Shown: positions 21,285-32,903 of the stretch, piece after piece
How the letters are laid out: each line of letters begins with the position of its first letter
How positions within the stretch are numbered: the first letter of the stretch is position 1
Assembly (NCBI RefSeq): GCF_958450345.1
Contig: NC_088783.1
Location: forward strand, 57,202,395-57,266,394
Origin: Calliphora vicina
Taxonomy: Eukaryota > Arthropoda > Insecta > Diptera > Calliphoridae
Direction of reading: 5' to 3'
DNA length: 64,000 nucleotides
Notes under the pieces: generated by a model
What the model was told of the DNA's origin: nothing
Databases searched by the model: none
The model's input: the letters and a program-made list of their open reading frames with translations, nothing else
Program-made: the position numbers and the translations under genes

Positions 21285-23330
21285 TTGTAATAAAGGGACT
21301 TCCAAACTTTAACAGTTGATAGCAGCCAAATTGTGGAAGCTACATTTGTCGAATTGGCTGTCATTTATTCAGTTTGCTTTGTCAAATCACCATGGACGAA
21401 TATAGAGCCCAAAAACACGTCCAAAAATGGGTGTTCTGTTCGGTCAACGTTCTGCTAATTTTCATCAAAAAATCATCTTCAGCGATGATAAACCAAAATT
21501 GTAGAATTTGGGACGATACCAATCCTCATGATATCCAAGAGCGCACAGTGGTTTAGAAACTTTTTCTTTGGAAATAATTCGGTATCTTGGGAATTATAGG
21601 AGATATTGTTGCGAAATTTCACATGGTTTGAGCTGAGGTGTTTTCGAGTTGATTTACGTTTGTTCAGCTTCCTATCGATAGTGGGGGCCAGTGTGTAGTC
21701 CCTCAAAGTTGGTCACCTCGGGTCTAAATTTTTTTAAAAAAATCGCCAAAAATTCATTTATTATCCGAATGAGCTGAAATTTTAAATAAAAATAGTCCTT
21801 GAGAAGGTCTACAAAAAATTTACAAGTGTAGGTTATCTGTATTAGTTGAAGAGATATTCAGGTTTATTGATTTATTTTTTTTAATTTTGCTCGATCTTTT
21901 TATGGTTTTTTAGATATGGCGGTCCTATGGAGGGTCGAAATTTATTTTAAAAATATCAGCTATATTATCGATAAAATTCTAAATAAAATAAAAAAGTTTG
22001 CTAACAGTTATCTGTTCCCTATAAAAAGTTATACGCATCCAAAGTATTTTTTACGTTTTTTTTTCCCAAAAAACCCCATATATTTTTTCTTTTATAGAAA
22101 AAATTTTTCTTCGGGACTATATAGAATTTTTATATGATCCGGAAACACAACTTTATGCAAAAGCGTGTAAAGAAAAATTTGGCTATCACCCCCCAGAACT
22201 ATGCAAAATTGGCCAATTTAAAAAAAAAAATTTCGGTTTGAGTAAAAAATTCTAAAAAGGCAAAGCACGGATCCACGGAAAATCTCCATACTTGTATAAC
22301 CCCATATGTTTCTTAAATACTGACAAAGTATTTTTACTATCACACGATAAATAACGTCACAGTAGGCACTTTTCTCAAAAAAACTCAGTTTTTGGAACAC
22401 ATTTTCCCCGTTTTAGGAATTTCGGTATTTGAAAATAAAAAATGTTAAAAATTCTAATGCCATTGATCTAACAACATTTGAGTCAATATTGGTTACAAAT
22501 CTTGTTATGATATCTTTAACTGTTAAAATTTTACTTAAAGTCAAATTTTGTATTTTTATTTGTGGAAAATCACAATATTATATTTTTTTAGTTTTTATGG
22601 TAAATGAAGTCCCAAAATTTTATAAAATTATTTAATTTTACTAAAATATTAATCCTCAAGTCACAATGTTTTCAACAGTATCAAATACTTATATAAAAAG
22701 CCTTTATTTACTCCTCAGAAGTTCCACAAACCTTGCCCCCTTTGACAAATTTGTACATTTTTTCATATAATGCGTGCAATGGATTTTTGGCGATTTTTTT
22801 AAAAAATTTAAGACCGGAGGTGACCAACTTTGAGGGGCTACGCACTGACCCCCATTATCGCTAGGAAGCTGAATAAACGCAAACCATGTGAAATTTCGTA
22901 ACAATATCTCTAATAGTTCCCAAGATACCGAATTATTTTCAAAACCTCAGTGGAGCGTCCAATGCATCCAGCGCTATAGGTTGATGATTACAAACTTCTT
23001 TTGGCCTGAATTTGAAAAGGACGGCGCTACGTGCCACACAACTCATGCCACATTGGTCATGTCACAGTTTGGTGTAGATTTTGGCCTGGCGACGCCATTG
23101 GCCCATATTTCTCTGACAACGACGTTGACCAGGCCATCTCCGTCAACGGCAAGCGCTATAGGTCAATGATTACCAAATTCAATTGGCCTGAATTGGATAA
23201 TAAGGACACCAACGATATGTGGTTTCAACAGGAAGTGGCTACGTGCCACACAGCTCATGCCACATTGGACATTCTGCACGAGCGACCAAAAACCAAAGTA
23301 ATGTCAGATAGACGACCTAGCCTTTACAGA
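21285..23330 (+). pseudogene. Tc1/mariner-superfamily relic split by another element
   Basis: Sister copy of 11136-12230. The left part (21285-21546) holds the same leader, a start-like MDEYRAQKHVQKW, then jumps to IFSDDKPK-type sequence and WDDTNPHDIQER. Coding sequence resumes at about 22954 (GAGCGTCCAATGCATCC) with RYRLMITNFFWPE, then a second partial unit VWCRFWPGDAIGPYFSDND, DTNDMWFQQE and ATCHTAHATLDILHERP. The right part again has fragments repeated in tandem, as in the 11.4-kb copy. It shares the N-terminal deletion with that copy. Broken by the insertion at 21547-22953, frameshifts and loss of the C-terminus. Confidence 0.75.
21547..22953. mobile_element. 1.4-kb long-TIR element inserted in the transposase relic
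   Basis: Left CAGTGGTTTAGAAAC and right complementary CACTGAGGTTTTGAAAA lead into inverted repeats of about 180-200 bp (AATAATTCGGTATCTTGGGA, then AAATTTCACATGGTTTG and GGTCACCTC). The left arm has a roughly 25-bp insertion near 21635. GAGCG occurs outside both ends (21540-21544 and 22954-22958) and the host transposase reading continues across, so this is an insertion. The AT-rich interior has no convincing frame. CAGTG-like termini could suggest hAT, but the duplication length is not clear. Confidence 0.7.
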
Positions 23331-23399
23331 TAATTCTTATATTGCCTGACTAGTGAAGATGAAGTTGTGTAGGCCTTCAGTGAGAGAAGTGCCGCCTGA

Positions 23400-23840
23400 C
23401 TGGCGACAAAGATACCCATATTGCCGCTAGTATTATGATCATAAAGTGTATTACAAGCTACCATGATTGCAAAAAATGTCCGCCTGGAAAACACTACACT
23501 CATTCGGAAGACGATATGAGATGCCTACCCCAAGTTTGTCACAAAAGACGCTAGAACTAACACCACAGCTCATTCTAGAAGCTTCTGTATATATCCTGGT
23601 GTCATAATCGTACACGAGATTACCTCTAACCCACTCACTCCTGGAGGGAATTAAGACCTTGAACAACCTATAAAAATTCGTGTATGGAGTAATATAGGTC
23701 AGAAGGTTGGAGAACGATCGAAGGCAGTAGGCCCAGTAACCCCGCGTGGACATATTTCCTCGATCTCCAACATCCAGATGCATGAAGCCTCGCTGCGCTG
23801 CAGGCAGAGGTGACCATTATGTGAAGGTCTATTGGCACAA
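23400..23840 (-). pseudogene. Non-LTR pol fragment, start of RNase H
   Basis: Minus strand: IDLHIMVTSACSAARLHASG (end of the reverse transcriptase/linker region) is followed after a frameshift by VLIPSRSEWVRGNL, YDTRIYTEASRMSCGVSSSV and ISYRLPNECSVFQADIF. The family form is ...YTDGSKM..GVGAGV...SYRLPN.CSVFQAEI.AI, the first strand of RNase H. The first catalytic Asp of YTDGS is replaced here (YTEAS). The fragment is cut at 23840 by the mariner relic. The clade is probably the same I/LOA-type group as at 12.4 and 18.4 kb. Confidence 0.75.
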
Positions 23841-23842
23841 AG

Positions 23843-24515
23843 TCTATTGGGAGGTACTCAAGCAGCAATTACAAAACGTTTGCGAGCAGCAGGTATCATC
23901 CAAAAGCAGGGAAATTTTGTACCATACGAATTGAAGCCGAGAGACCTTGAAATATGATTTTCCATGTCCGAAATGATGCTTGAACGCTATAAAAGAAAAA
24001 TGGATCCATACGATAACCCGAAGCGTAAGAGATCGTACGTGAAGCCCGACCAACCAGACAAATCGCCAAAGTCAAATATCCATGGCGCTAAGGTAATGCT
24101 CTGTATTTGGTGGGAGCAAAAGTTCCTATCTATTATAAACTGCTGGCCAGACCATCACAGAGAACCGGTATCGAAAGCAACTGATTCGATTGAAGCGAGC
24201 ATTGGCTGGAAAACTACCAGAATATTCGGTAGTGCAATACATGTTAAAAACTATTTAGAAAGAAGTGAATGGGAAATTTTGGCTCACTGGCCTTATAGAC
24301 CAGACCATGCCCCGTCCAACTACTATTTGTTTCGATCCAAGCAGAACGTTCTCTCTGGCATACACTTCCCTTTGCAACAGAGTATCCGAAATTGGCTTGA
24401 TTCGTTCTTGGCCTCAAAAGATGTCCAGTTCTTTTGACTCGGAATCCATATGTTGCCAGAAAGATGGGAAAAGGTCATAGCTAACAATGGCGAATATTTT
24501 GGATAAATTTATATT
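23843..24515 (+). pseudogene. mariner (DD34D) transposase relic, 5' truncated
   Basis: Begins at LGGTQAAITKRLRAAGIIQK. Then SEMMLERYKRK, a small deletion at the first catalytic motif, PYDNPKRKRSYVKPDQP, NIHGAKVMLCIWWEQ and ALAGKLPEYSV. A deletion removes the second Asp motif (HHDNARPH in other copies). The C-terminal part follows: LAHWPYRPDHAPSNYYLFRS, LQQSIRNWLDSFLASKDVQFF, LPERWEKVIANNGEYFG. The third Asp position reads Asn (APSN instead of APSD). The intact frame 23964-24437 covers only part. A mini-me copy starts a few bases after its end. Confidence 0.85.
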
Positions 24516-24518
24516 GAA

Positions 24519-25768
24519 CAAGTAAGAGAACTATACTCGGCTGTGACGAATCTTATATACCCTTCACAAATTATACTTCAAAATAAAAATTTTAAACGCT
24601 GGTTTATTTCCTTTAAATAAACCGGATACTTTTGATTGCAAATAAAAGCCGTTTAGTAGTTTGAAAATTGTAACAACTCTTTATTTATTTAAAATGTACA
24701 ACAACCACAGAATTAAATAGTCACTCAATGTATTTTTATACACGTTTATAAATTCGCAGAAATAAAGACACACTTTATAATGTACACGAATTCAATTGAA
24801 AAACACAGCACACTTTAAGGCACTCAGTTGATGTTTATTTGAATAGCGTCTCTGATAAACTCACTCACGACTGCAACCTCTGCCACTATTTATAACACTG
24901 CCATCTGCACTCTAGATTGTTCTTTAACTGTCAAAATTCGAATATTCTAGATCTTACTAATACATACGTCATCTGTGGTGTACTTTCTACAATGTTCTTT
25001 AACTGAATATTCGAATTCAAATACTGCGTTACCAACTTACGATCAATGGTCAACTGAAAGCTTTTATTTAATAATGCCCACAGATATGTTATAGTTTGCT
25101 ATTACAGCACTGTTATTTGAAAGCATTATGCTACTTTTAAATCAGCCCTTAAAATCGTTATATTTGAATTCAAGTACAATTTCGTAACAATATTTTTAGG
25201 TAAACAAAATTTATTTTTTTTTCAAAAGTATTTTTTTTTTTCATTTTATGGGAACAAAATTCTTTTTTTAAAATTTTTTAAATTTAATTTTTTTTTTGTC
25301 TTTTCAATTTTTTTTTAAATATTTAGCGAAAAAAAACTTTTGGTCAAAAAAAAAATCGGATCCGATTTTGACCCATTGTAGGTCCAACTTACTATGGTCT
25401 TATATACGTCGTTGCAAAGGTCTTTGCAATATCTATCATTAGATATTCATATTGTCTATATAATAACTTAGTCATCCAGATATAGGTCAAAAATCGAGGT
25501 TGTCCTGGTTTTTTCCTTATATCTCAGCCATTTGTGGACCGATTTTCTCGATTTTAAATAGCAACCGAGCCGGAAGAATTCCGGAGATATTAATGTATGA
25601 ATCGTATATGTAAGTTATTTAGGGGCTTCGGAAAGTCAACAGACAGACAGATATGGCTTAATCGACTCCGCTATCTATAAGGATCCAGAATATGTATACT
25701 TTATAGGGTCGGAAAATTATATTGTCGAAATTACAAACTGAATGACAAACTTATATATTCCCTTCTCT
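24519..25768 (+). mobile_element. mini-me-like repeat interrupted by a solo LTR
   Basis: Starts ACAAGTAAGAGAACTATACT with the TTCGGCTGTGACGAA-like hairpin. It is interrupted at 24597-25189 and resumes with TATTTTTAGGTAAACAAAAT. It continues through the poly-T spacer, body, GACAGACAGA core, GACTCCGCTATCTATAAGG and TATGTATACTTTATAGGGTC. The last 20 bp of the standard end are replaced by the next, oppositely oriented copy. The body carries the AACCGAGCCGGAAGAATTCC variant, shared with the copies at 37.5 and 40.7 kb. Confidence 0.8.
24597..25189 (-). mobile_element. Solo LTR of a retrovirus-like retrotransposon
   Basis: About 590 bp between two halves of a mini-me. On the minus strand it begins TGTTACGAAATTG and has a TATA-like TATAAATAGTGGCAG, a GAGTGAGTTTATCAGAGACG initiator area and a polyadenylation signal (AATAAAGAGTTG). 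It ends near GGTTTATTTAAAGG...CCAGCG. A related copy at 38913-39290 shares the TATA region and the 3' third. No clean target duplication is visible, so the exact ends are uncertain. A Ty3/gypsy-type origin is an inference from layout only. Confidence 0.7.
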
Positions 25769-26145
25769 GTCAGACATGCTTTCGAGAAGTTTCCTATTTA
25801 AAATCAGCAAAATCGGTCCACAAACGGCTGAGATATGAGAAAAAAACCAGCACTACCTCTATTTTTGACCTATATCTGGATTACTAAGTCATTAATATAG
25901 ACAATATGAATATCTAATGATAGATATTTCAAAGGCATTTGCAACGACGTATATAAGACCATAGTACGTTGGACCTACAATGGGTCAAAATCGGACCCGA
26001 TTTTTTTTACACCAAAAAAAAAATTTTGAAACTTAAAAATTTTAAAATAACAATTTGCAAAAAAAAAAATAATTTTGTTTACCTAAAATTATTTAAAATT
26101 TTTATTTTGAAGTATTATTTGGTATATAAGATTCGGCACAGCTGA
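25769..26145 (-). mobile_element. mini-me-like repeat, 3' part missing
   Basis: Opposite orientation to the preceding copy and directly abutting it at about 25768. Starts with the CTGTCAGACATGCTTTCGAG body, runs to the A/T spacer and ends at GATTCGGCACAGCTGAAT. The microsatellite core and tail are missing, so the two copies face each other at the junction. Confidence 0.75.
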
Positions 26146-27570
26146 ATTGTTTGTTTTTATAAAAATTTCATAATTTTACCGAAATTTTACTTTATTTTTG
26201 CTAAACTTAAACAAATAGCAATGTCCTTATTCGAATAACCCTGGATAAATCAGCATGATTTTAAACAAGTTAAAATTATATTTAAAATTGTTTGTATAAC
26301 AATGCCCCAGCACTGTTTTGTATAAGAGACTGAGAGAACCATAGAAAAGTATATAATTTGTCGAAAAAAACATACAATATACAAAGTAAGTATGTATTTT
26401 TGTGCATTGTTTTATTTGAATAATAATAATATTTTAATATTTCTTTTGTTTTCTTAACAAAAATATAAAAAAAATCACAAACAACAACAAACTATTATTG
26501 TCCACAAACAACTACCGTAATTTTTATATGAAAACACTCTCACACAAACCTAAACACCGAAGGTTGCAAAAACAACAAATTAAACTCTTTTCTACGCTCC
26601 TATCATTACAACAAATTTTTATACATACCTACGTACATATTTAATTTTTGTTGTTTTTATTATTTTCGTACAAAATGATGCTGGTCAGTTTTTGTTTTTG
26701 TTTTTATTTTCATTTAAATTTTTCTATTTATTTTTAGTATTTTTTATGGTTTGTTTTTATTTAGAACTAAACAAAACAAAGCAGAAGTGGAAGAAGAAGA
26801 AAAATGTCATGCATACTAGCTGCATGTTGTTGTTGTTATTGTTTTTTTTATTATTTACATATGCATGAATGTATGACTGCATGTGTTTTATTTTAATTGT
26901 ACCTAGTTTCTTTTATATTTTTTGTGGTTTTTTTAGGGTAATTATTTTCAAATGAATTTTTAATTGAATTTATTGTTTGCAAAATTTAGCATGAACTTCC
27001 TTTTTGTAAAAATAAAATGTAATTTAATTTTTGTGTTTCAAATGTATTAAATTTAAGTGATTGACGACATTCATTCTTATTAGTAGACATGTTTTTATTA
27101 CAATAACAAAACACATGTAAAATTTCCACTCAAGTATTCGCTTGTTTTATAAAACCAGCACATTAACTTAGTAATCAAATGTAATACGTCTGTGTTTAGA
27201 TATTTTAATGAGGAGGCAAAAATAAAACGTTCTAAAATCATTGATTTTAAAAAATTTTAAAATTTCTTTAGGCAGTTTTTTCCTTATTTGCTAAAGTTTT
27301 TCATAACAAAACCAGCGATCGCCATAAAGAGCACATAGATTATAATACACTGTCACTACATCATAAGCATCTCAATTTTTATCTTTGTCGCAAATAAATG
27401 GAGTTAAAACTTACTGCCTCAATATAATCGAAAAAAAGAAACAATCAGTTTTGAAATTATTTTTGAAAGATTTCCATAAAACAAATTTTTTTTTAGCTTT
27501 CTTTGGACATAGAGAAAGTGTCAATTAATTTCAAGTAGTAAAATGGTTCTCTCTTGAATATTTATTTCTA
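26146..27570. other. AT-rich intergenic sequence
   Basis: T- and A-rich, with CAA/TTG-rich runs (26480-26500, 26825-26845). No frames or repeats recognised. Confidence 0.4.
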
Positions 27571-28274
27571 AGTAAGAGAGCTATATTCGGCTGTGCCGAA
27601 TCTTATATATCCTTCACCAAATTATACTTCAAAATAAAAATTTTAAATATTTTTAGGTAAACAAAATAAATTTTTTTTGGAGTTTTTTAATTTTTTGGAA
27701 AAAAAAATTTTAAAATTTTTTTAGATTTTAAACATTTTTTTAATTTTAAATTTTTTTTTTTTGTTTTTTATATTTTTTTTTAAATATTTAGCGAAAAAAA
27801 AAACTTGGTGAAAAAAAAATCGGGTTAAAAAATAGTTTTTCCGATTTTGACCCATTGTAGGTCCAATTTACTATGGTTTTATATACGTCATTGCAAAGGT
27901 CTTTGAAATATCTATCATTAGATATCCATATTATAGGTCAAAAACCGAGGTTGTCTTGGTTTTTTCCTCATATCTCAGCCATTTGTGAACCGATTTTGCT
28001 GATTTTAAATAGCAAACTTCTCGAAAGCATGTCTGACATAATTATTGAAGATTTGGACCCCGAAGCTATCTGGGGTCTTCAGAAAATTGATTTCAACAGA
28101 CAGACAGACGGGCGGACAGACAAACAGACAGACGGACATGGCTTAATCGACTCCGCTATCTATAAGGATCCAGAATATATATACTTTATAGGATCGGAAA
28201 TGAAAAATGTAGAAATTACAAACGGAATGACAAACTTATATATACCCACCTCACGATAGTGAAGGGTATAAAAA
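27571..28274 (+). mobile_element. mini-me-like repeat, near complete
   Basis: AAGTAAGAGAGCTATATTCG start, the TTCGGCTGTGCCGAA hairpin, poly-T spacer, body, and a GACAGACAGACGGGCGGACA core with imperfect repeats (the unexpanded state of the microsatellite seen at 58752). It ends GATAGTGAAGGGTATAAAAA. The 128-codon plus frame at 27873-28259 runs through the body and core but is an artefact of a repeat without stops. Confidence 0.8.
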
Positions 28275-28309
28275 AGGTTACGTCGAAATTTTCCATAACT
28301 TTACAGAAA

Positions 28310-28570
28310 TGTGATGCAGCTTTGACTTCAATAAAGACAAATCCCATACCTGATCACCGAAACGAGAGAGTACACGACCAATAAATGTCTCATGCAGAAA
28401 TCGAATCCTTTCACATCAATATCATCCAATTAACATGTCAGTTATCATGTCGCAATATCGAAAGCCAGTATCAGTTACTACTCAACCAGCCTCATTTTCA
28501 AAGAAGTATGATGTAAAGATGCCTCCAGCCCAAAATCCGCATCTAAACTTGACATGTTGTGATTGCATTT
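28310..28570 (-). pseudogene. Tc1/mariner-superfamily transposase fragment
   Basis: Minus strand: VKFRCGFWAGGIFTSYFFEN, then after stops HETFIGRVLSRFGDQVWDL. This corresponds to the VTVWCGFWAGG..GPYFFEN ... LHE.F.GRVIS..GDVNWPPRSCDL region of the same lineage as the relics at 11.1 and 21.3 kb. It is short, diverged and lacks both ends. Confidence 0.6.
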
Positions 28571-28689
28571 GAATGATTTTGTCCGAAACTGTGGCCGACG
28601 ACACAAATGCGGGATTTTTAAATAGATGGCGTTTTTGCTTTTAATAACTTTGTCATTTTGAAGGCTACATATCTGCAAACAACAAAGTT

Positions 28690-29820
28690 TTTTTGCTTCT
28701 AGAACGTCGAATTTTGTACCAACGAATCATCTTATGCGGGAAGTTTTGCTTTATTTCTTTAATTTTAAAAAAAGTGCCGCTGAATCATACCAATTGCTCA
28801 CCAAAGCTTAAGGTAAATGTGTTCCATCGGTTTCGAGATATGGTTTGAGCGATTCAGAAGTGGTGATTTTGACACAGAAGACAATGATCGCCCAGGAGAA
28901 CCAAAAAAGTTTGAAGACCAAGAATAGGAGGCATTACTCCATGAAGATTGTTGTAGAACTCAACAAGAGCTTACAAATTCATTGGGAGCTACTCAAGCAA
29001 TTTCAAAACGTTTACAAGTTGCAGGATTCATCCAAAAGCTGGCGAATTGAAGCCGAGAGACCTTGAAAAACGATTTTTTATGTCCGAAATGAAGCTTGAA
29101 AGCTATAAAAGAAAATCAATTTTGCACCAAATCATTACTTCGATAAAAAATGGATCCATTACGATAAACGGAAGCGTAAGAGATCGTATGTGAAGCCTGG
29201 CCAACCAGCCGAGTCGATGTCAAAGCCAAATATCCATGGCGCTAAGGTAATTCTCTGTATTTGCTGGGAGCAAGAGGGTCCTATCTATTATGAGCTGCTG
29301 AAATCTGACCAAAACATCAGAGGGAACCTGTACCGAAAGCAACTGATTCATTTGAAACAAGCATTGCCCGAAAAATTAGCAGAATATGCGGACAGACATG
29401 AAACTGTAATATTCATCATGACAGCACTTAACCACTGTTGCACTACTTGTTAAAAACTATTTATAGTGAAGTGGTTGGGAAGTTTTTTCTCACCCGCATT
29501 ATAGTCCAGACCGTGCCCCGTCCGACTACTATTTGCTTCGATCGATGCAGAACGCTCTCTCTGGGATATGCTTCACTTCACAACAGAGTATCCGAAATTG
29601 GCTTAATTCGTTATTGGCCTCAAAAGATGAGCAGTTCTTTTGGCTCGAAATCCATATTTTGCCGGAAAGATGGGAAAAGGTCATAGCTTAAAATGGCCAA
29701 TACTTTGTACAAATGTTAAAAATTTGCAAAAAAAATTCCTCATTTTTAAGTCATACAAACAATAGCTTCAACAAAAACTGTCAAAGTTCCGAAGTAGCTA
29801 TTGGAAAACCCTTTATTATT
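28690..29820 (+). pseudogene. mariner (DD34D) transposase relic, most complete copy here
   Basis: Reading across frameshifts: TNHLMREVLLYFFNFKKSAA, LLTKAYGKCVPSVS (N-terminal domain), an FDTED-like acidic stretch, then KSLQIH.ELLKQFQNV..LQDSSKS in shifted frames. FDKKWIHYDKRKRKRSYVKP keeps the first Asp. NIHGAKVILCICWEQEGP, IYYELLKSDQ and ALPEKLAEYADRHETVIF follow. The second Asp codon survives in a shifted frame (HHDST) and so does the third (PSDYYLL). The C-terminus is LPERWEKVIA. It extends to about 29820, where ...GGAAAACCCTTTATTATTG may belong to the terminal repeat. Many frameshifts make it inactive. Confidence 0.85.
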
Positions 29821-29854
29821 GAAATGTTGAGGTAGTATGTTATTTTGAAAAATA

Positions 29855-29950
29855 ACATACAGAACCTTGCGGTACTCCTAAATGAATCTAGAACTTGTTT
29901 GATGAGATACCAACTTTTTAACTTAATCATAGCCTATGATCCCATGGTGA
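29855..29950 (-). pseudogene. Possible reverse transcriptase scrap
   Basis: Minus strand reads IHLGVPQGSVC, resembling the SGVPQGSVL.P motif of non-LTR reverse transcriptases. Context on either side is decayed and no other motif was found, so this may be chance. Confidence 0.3.
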
Positions 29951-32363
29951 CTAAAGAACTAAATTATCTCAAGGTTCTTAGATTTTAATAGAGTTATAGT
30001 CTGTACAGTTCCATCTGTGAAAACTCAAATAGCAGCTTGCTGACTGTAAACATTCTGTAAATGTCTCGATTATCATTGCACTTTAAGCATTATTGAATAT
30101 TCGACATGAAAGATCGTATTGCGCGAAAGTATTTGTCATATTCTTGTTTTTCAATATTAAACCTTAGACCCTGTATTCTGTATGTTATCCTTCTCGGTAT
30201 ACATTTTGGTTCATGAATTTTTTAATACCTACCAATTGATCTCTTTTGGGAATTCTGGCGTTACATTCAATGCTTAGATGAGTACTAATTTTGGTGGGTT
30301 AACTGTACGAATAATTAAAAAACAAATAAACCGATTAATTTGTGTCGATTTGCACTTTATGTAGAAATATAGTTCAAAACACACAAATTTTATTTCTTAA
30401 CGCGTGAACATTTCCTTTGGAATTTGGAAATGACCTTTTTTCTAGAAAGTTCTATAATGAACTTTGTCGTAATTAGTCGGAGGACGAAATGGTAATAAAC
30501 AAAACTAAAGACATTACTGAAACGAGTCTTTTATCAGAACTTGACGAAACTAATAAAGTATTCAATATCTAAAATAATCAAAAAAGAACTCCAATGGTAT
30601 GATGGAGGATTTTATATGCTTAGAGAAAACTAAAAACAGAACTGAGAAATTGGATATTCTTTATCATGCCTTAAAGCCATTTAAATTAGATTCTTTTTTT
30701 TAAAGATTATTTCAGAAGATTCCCTATTTATTGTTTTATTGAATTGCTATGTTTTGTTTGGTTTTTATGTTTTTTTTTATTAACAAACTGCTACTAACTA
30801 CACAAAATTCGTGTTTTTCCTTTCAATATAAAATTAAAATACAAATTTTTCGGTTAATCGACTAATTTAAAATTAACCGATTAAATCTGAATCCCAATTA
30901 ATTATTTCCTCGATTAACCGATTAAACCAGGAACCCGATTAATTGAATACCCTAATGAGTACACGAAGACCTCGTCTTTTTGTTAGCGTATTAATTTTAG
31001 GGATATTATTCTTCTGCCAAGTTCTGAATGCTCTCTCAGGATTTCTTACGTCTGATTAAACCAAAATTTGTGTAATGAAGGTTTTTATCCTAGCATGATT
31101 AGTATTGATATTCAAGAAACAAAGGTTCCAATTCGAAAGCCTTGGAAATCGTTGAGTTCCTAATTTAAGATAAAAGGTGAACGTTTCCTAGCTGTCCGTA
31201 AACGTTGCGAAGTTCGCAGAATAAAAATCAGAAAATGGTAGAGTGTCCGAATTCCCGATGGATGCAAGAACATCTATTCATATTTATCGTGGTATAAAAA
31301 TAATTCATTCTTGGTTCATCATTCACGACCCGAATGGTCCTGTGCAGTTATTCAAATCCAATATGAGTTGTAAAAATTTAAAACATCTCAAGTAGGCCAC
31401 CATTTATTTTGAATTTTTTGAATCTCCGAAGTGTTTATTTAAAATAAAATCCCATTTCTGATCGTTTGCCTTTGAAAGAATAATAAAAATATCAATGCAA
31501 TAGTGACGGGACTCTGCTCTACTTAGTAGTAGAGTCTACTATATAGAAATCTAAATCAAAAGAGAATAAAAACAAACATTTCATAGTGAGAGCCAAAAGA
31601 GCAAATACTGCTGCTGCACATTGTCCAACAAAAACACAGATAAAAAACAAATTTATGAGAAGAAAAAAAAAACCAAAAAGAAAAATATATAAAATACAAA
31701 AATAGAAAAAGTGATTATTATTATTTTTTTATTTATTTTATTATAATTTTATAAAGTTCAATGGCTAGAAAATGTGTTGTTTGTCTACATTATCATAAAT
31801 TTTCATAAAAAAAAAACTGAAATTAAATAGAAATAAATGCGAAAAAATAACAAATAACAAACAATATTAACAACATCACAGTCAAATGTTAAGAAACAGC
31901 TAAAGGAGAAAGAGGGTAAAAGAGAAGAGTTAAAGCTGTGAAGAGGAAGGAGTAGTAATTAAATACAAACATACAATAAAATACACATGTTGACATTTAT
32001 TATAATAAATATTAATACAATAATATGATTAATCTATTAAGATTTTAGCTAAAAATTTCATAAAAATATATAACTTTGCAAACAAGTTTCTAAAATTTGA
32101 ATAGTTTTTATCATTATTTCAAAATGCATTCTTCTCATAATGGAAAGGGGGAAGAGAGAAAGAGGTGACAAATAGAATCGTTGTTGTTTGGTTGGTTTTT
32201 CTACAATTATTCGCAAAACAAAAACAAAACATTGCCATTCAGTCAGTCACACAATTATACAACAGTGTTAACAACAGCACAGGTCTACAATGATTTTGGT
32301 AAAGAAAAAAACTAAAACTGATTTTAAGTATAGTCGATACGCTGATTTTCTAACTTTATATGT
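29951..32363. other. AT-rich intergenic sequence
   Basis: No gene found. 30320-30380 and 30850-30960 contain dispersed ATTAACCGATTAA-type motifs that may be old palindromic-element debris. The rest is featureless A/T-rich DNA with CAA-type simple repeats. Confidence 0.35.
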
Positions 32364-32371
32364 ATGTACAT

Positions 32372-32674
32372 TAGGCCGGGTCGAATTGTATGGACGATCA
32401 AAAAGTAAAAAATCGTATAGCAGAATCGCAATCTACGGAAAATTCTAAGAAATTTTCCTCAAGAAACCATAGGTCTAAAATCAAATCCTATTTTGCGCAT
32501 TTCGTCTTTTATCCAATAAAAAAAACTGTTAAAAAAAATTAATGCTGAAATATCATTGGATAAAAGACCAAATGCGCAAGATAGGATTTGATTTTAGACC
32601 TATGGCTTCTTGGGGAAAATTTCTTAGAATTTTACGTAGAATGCATTTTTGTCACAAACAATCGACCCACCCTA
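32372..32674. mobile_element. 303-bp palindromic MITE with 8-bp target duplication
   Basis: Ends TAGGCCGGGTCGA and TCGACCCACCCTA. The arms run to about 130 bp each with good complementarity (CATAGGTCTAAAATCAAATC, TTTTATCCAA), around a short A-rich loop near 32520-32545. The duplication ATGTACAT is at 32364-32371 and 32675-32682; it is itself a palindrome. The left arm carries a roughly 25-bp segment (near 32395-32425) missing from the right. Non-coding and dependent on an outside transposase. Confidence 0.8.
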
Positions 32675-32903
32675 ATGTACATAATTATTATTTCAATGCT
32701 ACATGAAATTTTCTAGAAAATAATTGATTTTACATACAGTTGTGGTAGGTTTTTCACCCTATTAGAACTATATCTAGCCCAATTCCAAATTTTTACCCAT
32801 TTTTATCCAAAAATTTAATCTGTCCCCTTTTAAAAAAGTGTAAAAATTTACTAAAGTCCACACCTTTTTGACTGAAACACAGGTTTTCGGATAAAAAATT
32901 ATT

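Noticed and set aside
27873..28259. 128-codon plus-strand frame as a gene
   Set aside because: It lies entirely within a mini-me copy, and the homologous frame in other copies is broken.
30290..30960. Palindromic element based on ATTAACCGATTAA motifs
   Set aside because: Motifs are scattered and I could not find paired ends or a duplication.
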